From the NCBI GenBank assembly GCA_947449575.1, contig CANFRV010000011.1, positions 1 through 64,000 on the forward strand: 64,000 nt of DNA, in the 5' to 3' direction. Source of the DNA: Flavobacteriales bacterium. GTDB lineage: Bacteria > Bacteroidota > Bacteroidia > Flavobacteriales_D > Crocinitomicaceae. Position numbers and translations under genes: made by a program. Shown one piece after another: positions 18,191-27,711 of the stretch (positions are counted from its first letter, which is position 1; the number at the start of each line of letters is the position of its first letter). The notes under the pieces were generated by a model. It did not search any database. It was not told the DNA's origin and saw nothing but the letters and a program-made list of their open reading frames with translations.

Positions 18191-18736
18191 TTAAAATTGA
18201 GAAACAAAATTACTGAATTTTTCCCCATTTTGATCTTTTTCAGATACAATTGGCTCATCGACAGGCCAATTGATCTCTAAATCCTTATCATTCCATTGTA
18301 TAGTACCCTCAGAAACAGGAGAATAGTAGTTTGTACACTTGTAATTAAAAATAGAATTTTCCTCCATCGTTAAGAATCCATGAGCAAAGCCAGGCGGAAT
18401 ATAAAATTGTTTTTTATTTTCTGCTGATAATTCAATCAACTCATGTTGCCCATAAAACGGCGAATCCTTTCTAATATCAACTGCAACATCCAGCACTTTT
18501 CCAAATGAAACTCTTACTAATTTTCCTTGAGCAAAAGGAGGTGCTTGAAAATGCAGGCCTCTTAATACGTTTTTCTTTGAAATTGATTCATTATCCTGGC
18601 AAAAGGGATTATTAACACCCGTTAACTCTCTAAATTTTTTTTCATTAAAATTTTCAAAAAAACTACCTCTTTCATCTTCAAAAACGCGAGGCTCAATGAT
18701 TAATAAACCTGGTATTCTGCACTTTGTTATAACCAT
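18191..18736 (-). CDS. rfbC: dTDP-4-dehydrorhamnose 3,5-epimerase
   Basis: A 181-residue cupin of the RmlC family, which epimerises dTDP-4-keto-6-deoxyglucose on the path to dTDP-L-rhamnose. Family marks are PRVFEDERGSFFE near residue 16, the catalytic histidine in LRGLHFQ near residue 62, DVAVDIR near residue 87, PPGFAHGF near residue 117 and YKCTNYYSP near residue 136. Its start overlaps the end of the Wzc gene by 10 bases. The rest of the rhamnose pathway (rfbA, rfbB, rfbD) is absent here, so the precursor must come from elsewhere or the genes lie beyond this window. Confidence 0.94.
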   Translation of the reverse strand: MVITKCRIPGLLIIEPRVFEDERGSFFENFNEKKFRELTGVNNPFCQDNESISKKNVLRGLHFQAPPFAQGKLVRVSFGKVLDVAVDIRKDSPFYGQHELIELSAENKKQFYIPPGFAHGFLTMEENSIFNYKCTNYYSPVSEGTIQWNDKDLEINWPVDEPIVSEKDQNGEKFSNFVSQF

Positions 18737-21168
18737 CTTCTTAATAATCTAAAGATTCCTGTTTTTTTCAATAATTTAATAAAAAAGTTTTTTGATTCAT
18801 CTTCTTTAAAATAACCGTCTTTTTCACCGTATCCTCCGTAACCATAACCGTAGCCATAACCATAACCGTAACCATAGCCGTAGCCATACGAGCCATTTCT
18901 TCGGCTAGATTTAACTCCATTAAGAATTACATTCAAAGATTTTAATTGTTGCATTTCAAAAAGGTCGTCAATTTTTTTGATAAATGTTCGTTTAGAATAA
19001 TGGGACTTAAATACATAAATAGGAATATCAGCATCTGTTAAATTCCTAATACCATCTGAAACTAAGCCAACAGGAGGATTATCGATAATAATAATATCAT
19101 ACATTAACTTTAATTCTTCCAATTTCTCTCTAAAACTATCACTAATTATTAACTCAGAAGGATTCGGAGGAATAGGACCTGCTGTAATGAAATCTAATGT
19201 ATCTATAGCTGACTTCTGAATACATTCAGCTATTGTATACTGATTAATTATTAGACCACTCATGCCTTTTTCATTTGTTGCTTTAAACCCTAAATGAATT
19301 TTTGGTTTACGTAAATCTAAATCAATTACGATTGTCTTTTTTCCAGACATAGCAAGAATCCCTGCTAAATTCAAAGCAACAAAAGTTTTACCTTCACCGG
19401 AAATGGATGAAGTGATAGCAATCGTTTTATAATTTGTGTTGATATAATTCAAATTTGTTCGAATATTCCTAAATGCTTCTGCTAATTGAGATTTAGGAAA
19501 ATCAAAAGCTAGTAATTGAGAATATTGCATGTCATTTTTCACTAAAGGAACTCCTCCCAATGTAGTTACCTTTTCAGGTAATAGTTTATTTAAATCATCT
19601 AATATGTTAATTTCATTGAAAGTGATGAATTTTAGAAATAAAATACCTAAACCTATAATAAATCCTATCGCAACAAAAGAAAATGTAATTAATTTACTGT
19701 TGGGAGAAATAGGGGTTTCATTTAAAGTTGGCATACTCAACATTTTATTATTAGTTGTGTAACCTGCATCAGAAATAGAATATTTAAACTTATTTTCAGT
19801 TAACAAATTATAATATTGCTGATTCAATTCCTGAATTTTCGTCAATCGTCCAAATTCTGTTTTTTTACCTGGTAAAACCTTCACCCTCTCCTCATTCATG
19901 TTAATCTTAGCATTTAATAACACTGATTCTTGGTTAAGTTTTTCTGCAACTATAGCGATGCTTTTTAGTACTGATTGAGATTTTAATAATATTTTCTGAT
20001 TCAATATCTTTATTCCGGAATGCTCTTCTGTGACATCAAATAATAAATTTTCTTTTTGCTCTAACAACATGAGTAAATCTGAAATCTTTTTCGTTACTAA
20101 TGATTCAAAACTTTTACCTAATAATTCAGGTAGAAGTTTATATACTTCATATCTATTAGGATCTTTTAATTTAATATTAACAATTCTCAATAATCTAAGT
20201 TCATCGTCAATTTCAGCTAATTTTTCTTTTAAAGAAGCCACTTCCGCAAAAACAGTCGTTTCAAATAGATCGGGTAACATATATTCAGTATTACTTTGAA
20301 TACTCATTATACTGTCTTTCGATTTCGTAATTTGATTGGCTAAAATAGCCATTTGGGTATCAATAAATTTTATTGAATTTTCCGATCCTTTCCTTTTAAT
20401 TTCATCATCAAAAATCATGAATGAAGTGGCAACTGCAAGTATAATATCGTGGCATAATTGAGTGTTCTCGCCACTATATAAAATTTGAATTGTCTTCGCC
20501 TCATCATTAACTGGAATAATCTGCAACGAAGGTAATAAGCGATTACTTAAACTTAAGATACTATTAAATTGAAAAAAAACTTTATTTAATTCTGACGTTT
20601 TCTTAAAAAGTGAAATATTACTCGTTCTAATGATGATATCAAAATCTTTATTAATAATGTGCTGGTTAATTTTTCCTCGAACGCCACATTTAACACCATT
20701 CTTCACATAATCCAAATAAATTATATTTTTTTCATCAACCGTAATAACAATTGGTACATCAACTAAACTCGAATCATTCAGCGCATATGGTTGGATTTGA
20801 AATACACCTGATTTATATAATTCTTCGGTTAATACAGCCCCTTTCGAGTATACGCTGGTATGAAAATTTAAAGTTTCAAGTGCACGTTTAAATAATAATT
20901 GAGATTTCAATAATTCAACTTCTGAAGACATATTTTCATCTCCTTTGCTGATCCCCTCAATTTCCATTACATCCTTAGCATTGTCATTACTGCCCAGCTG
21001 AATCAACATGGTTGAATCATATACCGGCTTGGTATAACGCAAATAAAAAAAAGCAAGTGACCAGAATAGTAAAATTAATAAAATAGGTGTCCACCAATGT
21101 CTTTTCAGCACCGTCAAAAGAATTTGCATATCAAATTCTTTGTTTACTACTTTTGTTTTTTCTTTCAC
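18727..21168 (-). CDS. Wzc-like polysaccharide co-polymerase with BY-kinase domain
   Basis: This 813-residue inner-membrane protein has an N-terminal Wzz domain flanked by two transmembrane helices (about residues 30-48 and about 495-515), long periplasmic coiled-coil helices and a GNVR-like segment (LPGKKTEFGRL). The cytoplasmic bacterial tyrosine kinase domain (about 575-760) has Walker A SSISGEGKT, Walker A' VIDLDLRKP and Walker B IIIIDNPP. A Gly-Tyr tract of about nine tyrosines (around residues 760-780) replaces the usual terminal tyrosine cluster and is followed by a basic 33-residue tail. It would control chain length and export of the exopolysaccharide by autophosphorylation. It sits between wza and rfbC. 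Confidence 0.93.
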   Translation of the reverse strand: MKEKTKVVNKEFDMQILLTVLKRHWWTPILLILLFWSLAFFYLRYTKPVYDSTMLIQLGSNDNAKDVMEIEGISKGDENMSSEVELLKSQLLFKRALETLNFHTSVYSKGAVLTEELYKSGVFQIQPYALNDSSLVDVPIVITVDEKNIIYLDYVKNGVKCGVRGKINQHIINKDFDIIIRTSNISLFKKTSELNKVFFQFNSILSLSNRLLPSLQIIPVNDEAKTIQILYSGENTQLCHDIILAVATSFMIFDDEIKRKGSENSIKFIDTQMAILANQITKSKDSIMSIQSNTEYMLPDLFETTVFAEVASLKEKLAEIDDELRLLRIVNIKLKDPNRYEVYKLLPELLGKSFESLVTKKISDLLMLLEQKENLLFDVTEEHSGIKILNQKILLKSQSVLKSIAIVAEKLNQESVLLNAKINMNEERVKVLPGKKTEFGRLTKIQELNQQYYNLLTENKFKYSISDAGYTTNNKMLSMPTLNETPISPNSKLITFSFVAIGFIIGLGILFLKFITFNEINILDDLNKLLPEKVTTLGGVPLVKNDMQYSQLLAFDFPKSQLAEAFRNIRTNLNYINTNYKTIAITSSISGEGKTFVALNLAGILAMSGKKTIVIDLDLRKPKIHLGFKATNEKGMSGLIINQYTIAECIQKSAIDTLDFITAGPIPPNPSELIISDSFREKLEELKLMYDIIIIDNPPVGLVSDGIRNLTDADIPIYVFKSHYSKRTFIKKIDDLFEMQQLKSLNVILNGVKSSRRNGSYGYGYGYGYGYGYGYGYGGYGEKDGYFKEDESKNFFIKLLKKTGIFRLLRRWL
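18829..18890 (-). repeat. Hexanucleotide-type repeat encoding the Gly-Tyr tract of Wzc
   Basis: A run of alternating GGN/TAY codons, with a six-base period and slight variation (GGTTAC, GGTTAT, GGCTAT, GGCTAC). It encodes about eight GY pairs in the kinase tail. The in-frame six-base unit means that slippage would alter the number of tyrosines without a frameshift. Confidence 0.8.
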
Positions 21169-21180
21169 TTAATTTTACTT

Positions 21181-21987
21181 TTACTTGTATTTTTGAAAAA
21201 TAGAATAGGTAATCAAAACAGAGGAAATTAGAGAGGAAATCGGCGCCCATTCGGACAAAGTTCCTTTCACTAACTCAGCCCTTGGCTCAATGTAAATATA
21301 GTCATTCGCTTGAACGATCATATCTGCATATTTTATTCCGTCAATGTTCGAGATATCAATTAAATATATTTCGCGTTTTTCATTCACTTTACGCATTACT
21401 TTCACAAATCTCGATTTTCCTCTTGTTGAAATACCACCTGACAATGCTATGACTTCTAAAAGAGTGGTATTAGAGTTTTCAAGCGGGATAATCTTTGCAT
21501 CTCCTCCATTTCCAGCAAAGACAATACATCTTCTATTGGTGATCTTCATCTGGATGAAAGGCTCATTGTACTGATGTTTAAATAGATTTTCTAGCGTATC
21601 TTCACATTGCTCAAGCGTAAGTCCTTTCACAAAAACATTTCCTAAAACAGGAATCTCTACAAATCCATCTGTTTTTACCAAAAAAGTATTTGTTATTGAA
21701 TATCTATTATTTATCCCTGTTGTATTTTGATTAACAACTTCACCATAAATGGACGTTCCAGTCAAACCTTCAATCAAATTTTTACCTTTATTCGTACTTA
21801 AGTTAAAGGTAAGTTTATCATCAATTGAAATTTTGTAATTCTCTACGGGTCTAATCGGAATAGAATCATACTTAAAAGAGCCGTCTTTAGGTATTTTAAA
21901 CATCATATTACTATTAATTGCACAACTTCCTAGCATCAATGCTAGAAAAAGTACTCCGAACAGTTTTTTACAATTTAAAAAAATCAT
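21181..21987 (-). CDS. Polysaccharide export outer-membrane lipoprotein (Wza family)
   Basis: The 268-residue protein has a lipoprotein signal (FGVLFLALMLGSC), then a Poly_export domain (about residues 48-130, with YKISIDDKLTFNLS and GFVEIPVLGNVFVKGLTLEQ), a SLBB beta-grasp domain (about 160-235, with NTTLLEVIALSGGI and YIEPRA), and a C-terminal hydrophobic helix (about 248-263) that would form the outer-membrane pore in the Wza octamer. It pairs with the Wzc kinase 12 bases downstream. Its start overlaps the glycosyltransferase stop by four bases. Confidence 0.93.
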   Translation of the reverse strand: MIFLNCKKLFGVLFLALMLGSCAINSNMMFKIPKDGSFKYDSIPIRPVENYKISIDDKLTFNLSTNKGKNLIEGLTGTSIYGEVVNQNTTGINNRYSITNTFLVKTDGFVEIPVLGNVFVKGLTLEQCEDTLENLFKHQYNEPFIQMKITNRRCIVFAGNGGDAKIIPLENSNTTLLEVIALSGGISTRGKSRFVKVMRKVNEKREIYLIDISNIDGIKYADMIVQANDYIYIEPRAELVKGTLSEWAPISSLISSVLITYSIFQKYK

Positions 21988-23156
21988 TTATTTTTTTTAT
22001 TCAATAATAATCGGTAATAATCTTCCATGTTTTTTACCAATGTTGTATAATGAAACTTCTTTTCAACAAAATTCCACCCATTTTGTGCTAAGCGATTTCT
22101 CTCCATCTCATCTTCCACCAAAAGTAATAATTTTTCAGTAAACAAAGATACATTATTTTTGGGCACAATCCAACCTGTTTGACCATCTAATATTACATCT
22201 CTCACTCCTCCAACATCCGTTGTAATAATTGGTAAATCGCCTGCTTGAGCTTCAATAAGACTAACTGGAGTGCCTTCGTTATCAGATGTTAAGCACATAA
22301 TATCCATTCCTGCATTAAACTCTCCAATGTTTTTTATCCAAGAAGTCATTTCTATTTTAACCAACTTCTGCTCATTTATTTCAAGTACTCTTTTCTCAAT
22401 TTTTTCTTTTTCTTCTCCATCTCCTACGATGAAAAACCGAATTTTCCTACTTGTTTTTTTTGATATTTCATCGACTACATCCAAAAATAATGAGTGATTT
22501 TTGATGGGTGCCAGTCGACCAACAATAGCAATTGCTATTTCATCTGATTCAATATTGAACTTTTCTCTCGTTATAGCTCGATTCTCTTTTTTGTCTAAAT
22601 GAAATTTTTCAAGATCAAATCCTAGCGGTATAACTTGAATTTTTGACGGCTCGCAAATCTTATGTATTTCAGATAATTCTCTTTTTTGAATATCCGAAAT
22701 TGCAATAATACCATCTGATTTGGCAGCTAATCTTCGTTCTATAAATTTAAAAATAAATGTCTTGAATCGACCAAAATAGGAATGAAAAACATGTCCGTGA
22801 AAAGTGTGAATGACAATTGGAACATTGCAAGCAAAGGCTGCTCTCCTGCCTAAGGCTCCGGCTTTTGCTGCATGTGTGTGAACAATATCAGGCTTGAATT
22901 CCTCTATGATTTGCTTTATTTTTTTATAGGCTGCTCTATCACTTTTTAAACTTGGAATTCGCTGCATCTCAGAAATCAATAAAGGGGTTACCCCATACTG
23001 TTCTAAAATATGTAAAGAATCGGCCTCTCCTTTTTCATGCGTGCCACCTATCAATAAAGTTTCAAAATCATCATGTAAATATCGCGTTAAAAAAGTAGCA
23101 TTATAGGTCGGTCCTCCAATGTTAAATCTGTTAATTATTCGAAGAACTTTCGCCAT
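21984..23156 (-). CDS. Glycosyltransferase family 4 (GT-B fold)
   Basis: The protein (390 residues from the chosen start) has two Rossmann-like domains. The N-terminal part begins KVLRIINRFNIGGPTYNA and includes a HTHAAKAGALGR segment near residue 94. The C-terminal part holds the nucleotide-sugar site, with IVGRLAPIKNH near residue 210 and the EX7E motif in SDNEGTPVSLIEAQAGDLP near residue 293. I start at ATG 23156; the 23-residue extension from 23225 is Lys/Glu-rich and lacks family similarity. It is the first gene of the export operon and diverges from the PBP4 gene. The donor and acceptor sugars are unknown. Confidence 0.92.
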   Translation of the reverse strand: MAKVLRIINRFNIGGPTYNATFLTRYLHDDFETLLIGGTHEKGEADSLHILEQYGVTPLLISEMQRIPSLKSDRAAYKKIKQIIEEFKPDIVHTHAAKAGALGRRAAFACNVPIVIHTFHGHVFHSYFGRFKTFIFKFIERRLAAKSDGIIAISDIQKRELSEIHKICEPSKIQVIPLGFDLEKFHLDKKENRAITREKFNIESDEIAIAIVGRLAPIKNHSLFLDVVDEISKKTSRKIRFFIVGDGEEKEKIEKRVLEINEQKLVKIEMTSWIKNIGEFNAGMDIMCLTSDNEGTPVSLIEAQAGDLPIITTDVGGVRDVILDGQTGWIVPKNNVSLFTEKLLLLVEDEMERNRLAQNGWNFVEKKFHYTTLVKNMEDYYRLLLNKKNK

Positions 23157-23299
23157 ATCCTTATTTTTTCTTTCTATATTAATTGCTATTTTTTCTAATT
23201 CCTGTTTTTCGTTTCTTATTGTCACATGACTGTTAAAAAGTTTTATTTATTTTTTCACGATATAAAACTTTTTATTCTGAAATTTAACAAAAAATAAAC

Positions 23300-24766
23300 G
23301 TGAAGATACTAAGTTCCTATTTAATTTTTACATTAATTTCAATTCAATGCGCTTTTGGACAAAATTCCGTTCAAAATGCTGTTACTGTTTTCAAAAATAA
23401 TCCTGCCTTTACGAATGCTTCTATTTCATTTTGTGCAATAGATTTAGCTACTGGAAAAACAATTGCAGACCATAATCCAAAAGTATCTTTACCTCCAGCT
23501 TCTACCACAAAACTTTTTTCAACAGCAACAGCTCTCGAAATAGTAGGCCCAAGTTATTTACCAAAAACACGCCTCTACATTGAAGGAAAAGTTGATGAAG
23601 ATGGAATTCTACATGGAAATATATGGATTCGTGGTGGGGGTGATCCTACGTTGGGTAGTAAATATTTTTGTAAAGAAGGGACAGAAAATGAATTTTTAAA
23701 ATTATGGGCAGATACATTATGGGAAAGAGGAATAAAAGGAATTTCGGGATCTATCATTGCTGATGGCTCTGAATTTGGCTATGCCGGCGTTCCAGATGGA
23801 TGGAACTGGTCGGACATGGGTAATTATTATGGCGCTGGGCCTTCTGGGTTAGTTTTGTATGATAATATGATCAAATATTCTTTCAAAACTGGATCCTCAG
23901 CAGGCGCGAAGACAGAATTAATTTCTACTTTTCCAAAGGTGCAAAATTTTCAATTTCATAACTACATTACTTCCTCTCAAAAAGAGATTGACAACTCCAC
24001 TATTTTTGGCGCTCCTTTTTCCACTGATAGATTTGGCACAGGTACATTACCGCTAAATAATCACTCCTTTGTGGTAAAAGGAAGTTTGCCTGACCCTGAG
24101 TATCAAATTGCGTATGAATTTGATAAAGTATTAAAAGCAAAAGGGGTTCTAGCACAAAAAAAACCGCTGGCTGCAAGACAAATTGATTCGTCTAAAGTGA
24201 AAGAAAGATATGGTGAAAATTTTCAGTTACTATACACACAAAATGGACCATCCATCTTATCTATTGCGACACAAACGAATATGACAAGTGTGAATTTATT
24301 TGCCGAAGAATTACTTTGTCTTATTGGTTACACTGTTTCTGAAGATGGTAGCACTGAGAATTCACTCGCGCAACTTGAAAAATATTGGGAAAAGAAATTT
24401 GATTGCTCGGGTTTGTATATTAAAGATGGAAGCGGCTTGTCAAGAACAAATGCCATCAGTTCAAAACACTTTTGTGATCTATTATCCGAAATGTATAAGT
24501 CACCCAATTACAAAGCATTTTTATCCACGCTTCCTTTGTCTGGCTGTTCGGGAACATTGACGAGCGTTTGTAAAAATCAGCTTGGTCATGGAAAAATCAG
24601 AGCTAAAAGTGGAACTATGAATCGAATAAAATCATACGCTGGATATATTGATTCTACTTCTGGAAAAAAAATCGCTTTTGCTATTATTGTTAATAATTTC
24701 AATTGTTCTGCGTCCATGGTGGTTGATCAAATGGAAAAAATATTTAATGTAATGTCTACCTATTAA
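23300..24766 (+). CDS. dacB: D-alanyl-D-alanine carboxypeptidase/endopeptidase (PBP4, DacB type)
   Basis: This 488-residue exported serine peptidase (family S13) trims or cleaves peptidoglycan cross-links. It has a signal peptide (MKILSSYLIFTLISIQCAFGQ) and the three penicillin-binding motifs: STTK (about residue 69, in PPASTTKLFS), SVN near residue 332 and KSG near residue 436. The large inserted domain of class C PBPs lies between the first two. The start codon is GTG at 23300; no suitable ATG lies nearby. The gene diverges from the polysaccharide operon and is followed 27 bases later by the carbonic anhydrase gene. Confidence 0.94.
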   Translation: MKILSSYLIFTLISIQCAFGQNSVQNAVTVFKNNPAFTNASISFCAIDLATGKTIADHNPKVSLPPASTTKLFSTATALEIVGPSYLPKTRLYIEGKVDEDGILHGNIWIRGGGDPTLGSKYFCKEGTENEFLKLWADTLWERGIKGISGSIIADGSEFGYAGVPDGWNWSDMGNYYGAGPSGLVLYDNMIKYSFKTGSSAGAKTELISTFPKVQNFQFHNYITSSQKEIDNSTIFGAPFSTDRFGTGTLPLNNHSFVVKGSLPDPEYQIAYEFDKVLKAKGVLAQKKPLAARQIDSSKVKERYGENFQLLYTQNGPSILSIATQTNMTSVNLFAEELLCLIGYTVSEDGSTENSLAQLEKYWEKKFDCSGLYIKDGSGLSRTNAISSKHFCDLLSEMYKSPNYKAFLSTLPLSGCSGTLTSVCKNQLGHGKIRAKSGTMNRIKSYAGYIDSTSGKKIAFAIIVNNFNCSASMVVDQMEKIFNVMSTY

Positions 24767-24793
24767 AAATAATTCTAATCAAAAATTCGTAAA

Positions 24794-25309
24794 ATGGCTT
24801 TAATTATACCTTGTAGAGGAGTTGATCCGCAATTTGGAGAAGATTGCTTTTTAGCTGAAAACGCAACTGTTATTGGAAATGTAGTAATGGGGAATCAATG
24901 TTCAGTGTGGTTTAATGCGGTAGTGAGAGGCGATGTGAACTCGATACAAATGGGAAATAAAGTCAACGTTCAAGACGGAGCTGTTATTCATGCTACCTAT
25001 GAAAAAACCAAAGTGATTTTAGGAAATAATGTTTCAATTGGACATAATGCCTTGGTACATGGTTGCACTGTTGAAGATAATGTTCTCATTGGTATGGGAG
25101 CGATTGTGATGGATAATTGTTACATTGAAGCGAATTGCATTATTGCCGCTGGGGCAGTTTTACTGGAAGGAACAAGGGTTGAAAGCGGGACAATTTATGC
25201 GGGTGTTCCTGCAAAAAAAGTGAAGAATTTAAGTCCTGAACTTTTCGAGGGTGAAGTTCAAAGAATCGCTAACAATTACATCATGTATTCAAGTTGGTTT
25301 AAAAAATGA
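24794..25309 (+). CDS. Gamma-class carbonic anhydrase-like protein
   Basis: The 171-residue protein is a left-handed parallel beta-helix built of hexapeptide repeats, as in gamma-carbonic anhydrases (YrdA/PaaY-like). The zinc-ligand histidines occur in VIHATYE (about residue 65), SIGHNALVHG (about 87 and 92). RGDVNSIQMG near residue 46 is the conserved loop. It would catalyse CO2 hydration or act as an assembly protein; activity is not proven by sequence alone. Its stop overlaps the start of the truncated haemoglobin gene (ATGA), so the two are coupled. Confidence 0.9.
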   Translation: MALIIPCRGVDPQFGEDCFLAENATVIGNVVMGNQCSVWFNAVVRGDVNSIQMGNKVNVQDGAVIHATYEKTKVILGNNVSIGHNALVHGCTVEDNVLIGMGAIVMDNCYIEANCIIAAGAVLLEGTRVESGTIYAGVPAKKVKNLSPELFEGEVQRIANNYIMYSSWFKK

Positions 25310-25659
25310 GAGATATTGAAGAAAAAGAAGACATCGTTCTTTTAGTAGATACTTTTTATGGGGAAATCATGAAAGACGCCTTACTTTCTCCCTTTTTTAA
25401 TTCACTTCATCTTCCAACTCATCTTCCAAAAATGGTCAACTTTTGGTCATTTGTGCTATTAGATGAAACTGGCTATACAACAAACGTGACCGAGAAGCAT
25501 CTGCATATGAAATTAGATAAAACGCATTTTGATCGCTGGATTTCTTTGTTTAACAAAACATTAGATGAACTTTTTGCAGGCGAAAAAGTAGAATTTGCAA
25601 AACAACGTGCTTTTTTGATCGGCTGGACAATTGAGAATAAAATAAACCACAAGAATTAA
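25306..25659 (+). CDS. Group III truncated haemoglobin
   Basis: The 117-residue globin has the short 2-over-2 fold length. The proximal histidine lies in KTHFDRWISLF (about residue 75), the signature of group III truncated haemoglobins, and FWSFVLLDETGY corresponds to the E-helix region. Binding of oxygen or NO and a role in detoxification are possible from the family, but not shown. It is translationally coupled to the gamma-carbonic anhydrase by a four-base overlap. It ends 30 bases before a convergent minus-strand gene, and I see no terminator hairpin there. Confidence 0.9.
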   Translation: MRDIEEKEDIVLLVDTFYGEIMKDALLSPFFNSLHLPTHLPKMVNFWSFVLLDETGYTTNVTEKHLHMKLDKTHFDRWISLFNKTLDELFAGEKVEFAKQRAFLIGWTIENKINHKN

Positions 25660-25689
25660 ACTAAAAATTATTTTATTTTGAAGTTTGAT

Positions 25690-27543
25690 CTATCGGATAA
25701 CCGCAACAAAGCCTCTTTCAACTTTTCTGAATTCTGAACTTGAAAAACAGGTTACGACATAGGTATAAACGCCATTTTGTACAATTTGTTCCTGTGCATT
25801 TGTTCCATTCCAAGTAACTTTATTTTCACTAAAAGTGGCAATTTGGTGGCCCCAACGATCTAAAATAAAACCGCTTTCAACAATTCCTCCTAAAATTTCA
25901 ATTTTAAAAATATCATTTATTCCATCATTATTAGGTGTAATTGCATTCGGAATGTAAATAACCATTTCTTCTTTTGGGCAATTTTCATCTACTAGCGTTG
26001 TTATGTGATCGTAAAAACAACCGTCATTATTTTGTTCTTGAACAGTATACGTTCCTAAAGTATGAATCCAACTTCCACCAATAAAAATAGAATCTTTTTC
26101 ACATAAAGTTAAATTGTCAATCACTGGATTGGCTTGCAATAAGGAGAGAGAAATTAAATGCGTGCTGTCACATCCATCTATTGAAGTATATAAATGACTA
26201 TAATTTCCCGCAGAATTCTCCCAATTTGAAAAAATAAATGCGCTGTCATTCTCACAAATAGAAATAAACTCGGTAGTTTGCTGAGGCGCGCACCCTGATG
26301 AAACATCAATCGTGATACAATCATTTGCTGAACATATTCCCGACCCAACTGCATAACAGATCTGAAATGTGCCAACACCAGAAATTTGGGGGTCAAAAAT
26401 ACCAGATGCACTCAAACATGAACCACAATCCGACGTCCAAATACTTCCTGATGATGCTGCAATTAATTGCTGAACAGGGGATATAATTGTAAATGGTCCA
26501 GCATTTGTAATTGTTGCGTCTGGAACTGCAGTACCCGGTTGAATGGTAACGGAAATAGAACTTCCTGCTCCCGGACAAGCATCCGCTGCTGACACTATCA
26601 CACTATACGTTCCTGGACATAGGTTGGTAATATTTTGAGAGGTAAGCCCGCTCTGCCATAAATAATTTAAAGCGCTTGCGGTACTCGTAGCAATAATTCC
26701 TGCGGAACCATCACATAGCCCGCTGCAACTTTCATTAACAATAATTGAACTCAGAGAAATGGGTATTGGCACTCCGCAAATGGGATTCATTAACGCAATC
26801 CAAGCATTGTTTTCGGGACTATTTGCAGCACCTGGTGTTTCGTTTATACCAACATCACCCGCTACCCAATTCGCTTGCATATTCCAATCGTTAGAAATAG
26901 AATTCACAAACGAAAAAACTTTTAAAGTTGCCGCTCCTGCGAAATAAATAATAGATCCATTTGTATTATTTCCCCAACTAACAGCATGCAGTGGAGTTCC
27001 ATTGATCGCCAAATTTGGAATTTGAAAAGAATCATCCGAATTACTCATTGCTAATGGTGCCCAAGATCCTCCTGCGCTCCAATCAGGATTTGGAGGATAT
27101 AAATTGGTTAATGTTGACGGGCTATTTACAGTAGTTCCTTCAAGTAAGTTCGAAGATGCCGGCATTACTAACCTGCAATTACCATCTGTCAATGAAATAT
27201 CATCAGGAGGTAAATTAGTGTTCGGACTATTTTCATTGTAAATAACGATATACGTACCTTGAGGAACGCAAGACCAAAAAACATTGTCAGCAAAACGAAC
27301 CGCTCCAGAGGCTATTCCTGTTCCTGTTCCACTAGCAAAATAACCATTATTATCATCAATAATCACTTTTCTAAGATCAATACACGGTACAGGTAATGTA
27401 CAAGTCACAGAACCAATAACAACAAATTCAACATATTCAGACGACCCTGTTCCTTGAGAAACCTCATTTAGTATTAATTGTTGAGAAAAAAAAGTTGATG
27501 TAAAGAATAACGATAATAAAATAGTTAAACCTATATTAGCCAT
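25690..27543 (-). CDS. Secreted protein with lamin-tail-like domain and T9SS type B sorting domain
   Basis: This 617-residue protein has a signal peptide (NIGLTILLSLFFTSTFFSQQ), an N-terminal lamin-tail-like domain (about residues 22-130, LILNEVSQGTGSSEYVEFV), immunoglobulin-like repeats in the middle (with SGLTSQNITNLCPGTYSV) and a C-terminal gliding-motility-associated domain (about 530-617, with PNAITPNNDGINDIFKI and LDRWGHQIATF). This last domain is the type B sorting signal of the type IX secretion system, so the protein should be secreted or attached to the cell surface. Paired cysteines suggest disulfides outside the cell. Its role is unknown; adhesion is a reasonable guess. It is transcribed alone. 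Confidence 0.9.
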   Translation of the reverse strand: MANIGLTILLSLFFTSTFFSQQLILNEVSQGTGSSEYVEFVVIGSVTCTLPVPCIDLRKVIIDDNNGYFASGTGTGIASGAVRFADNVFWSCVPQGTYIVIYNENSPNTNLPPDDISLTDGNCRLVMPASSNLLEGTTVNSPSTLTNLYPPNPDWSAGGSWAPLAMSNSDDSFQIPNLAINGTPLHAVSWGNNTNGSIIYFAGAATLKVFSFVNSISNDWNMQANWVAGDVGINETPGAANSPENNAWIALMNPICGVPIPISLSSIIVNESCSGLCDGSAGIIATSTASALNYLWQSGLTSQNITNLCPGTYSVIVSAADACPGAGSSISVTIQPGTAVPDATITNAGPFTIISPVQQLIAASSGSIWTSDCGSCLSASGIFDPQISGVGTFQICYAVGSGICSANDCITIDVSSGCAPQQTTEFISICENDSAFIFSNWENSAGNYSHLYTSIDGCDSTHLISLSLLQANPVIDNLTLCEKDSIFIGGSWIHTLGTYTVQEQNNDGCFYDHITTLVDENCPKEEMVIYIPNAITPNNDGINDIFKIEILGGIVESGFILDRWGHQIATFSENKVTWNGTNAQEQIVQNGVYTYVVTCFSSSEFRKVERGFVAVIR

Positions 27544-27711
27544 AGCAGGGCAAAATGCAAAAAATTATTTTGTTGGTTTCAGTACAAAGCTTACACTTAA
27601 CTTCAAGGATGACAACAAAATACTTATGACAAAAGTAAACCAAAATTTATAATTGGGCAACTTTTTTTATTATCCCAATATTGTTAAATCATTAATTTTT
27701 CACTCGATTGT

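Noticed and set aside
24300-24560. Plus-strand reading frame in a second frame of dacB
   Set aside because: Overlaps the conserved penicillin-binding domain entirely and has no recognisable features.
26178-26578. Minus-strand alternative-frame readings inside the T9SS type B gene suggesting a frameshift
   Set aside because: The main frame is continuous from signal peptide to sorting domain; the other frames show no domain.
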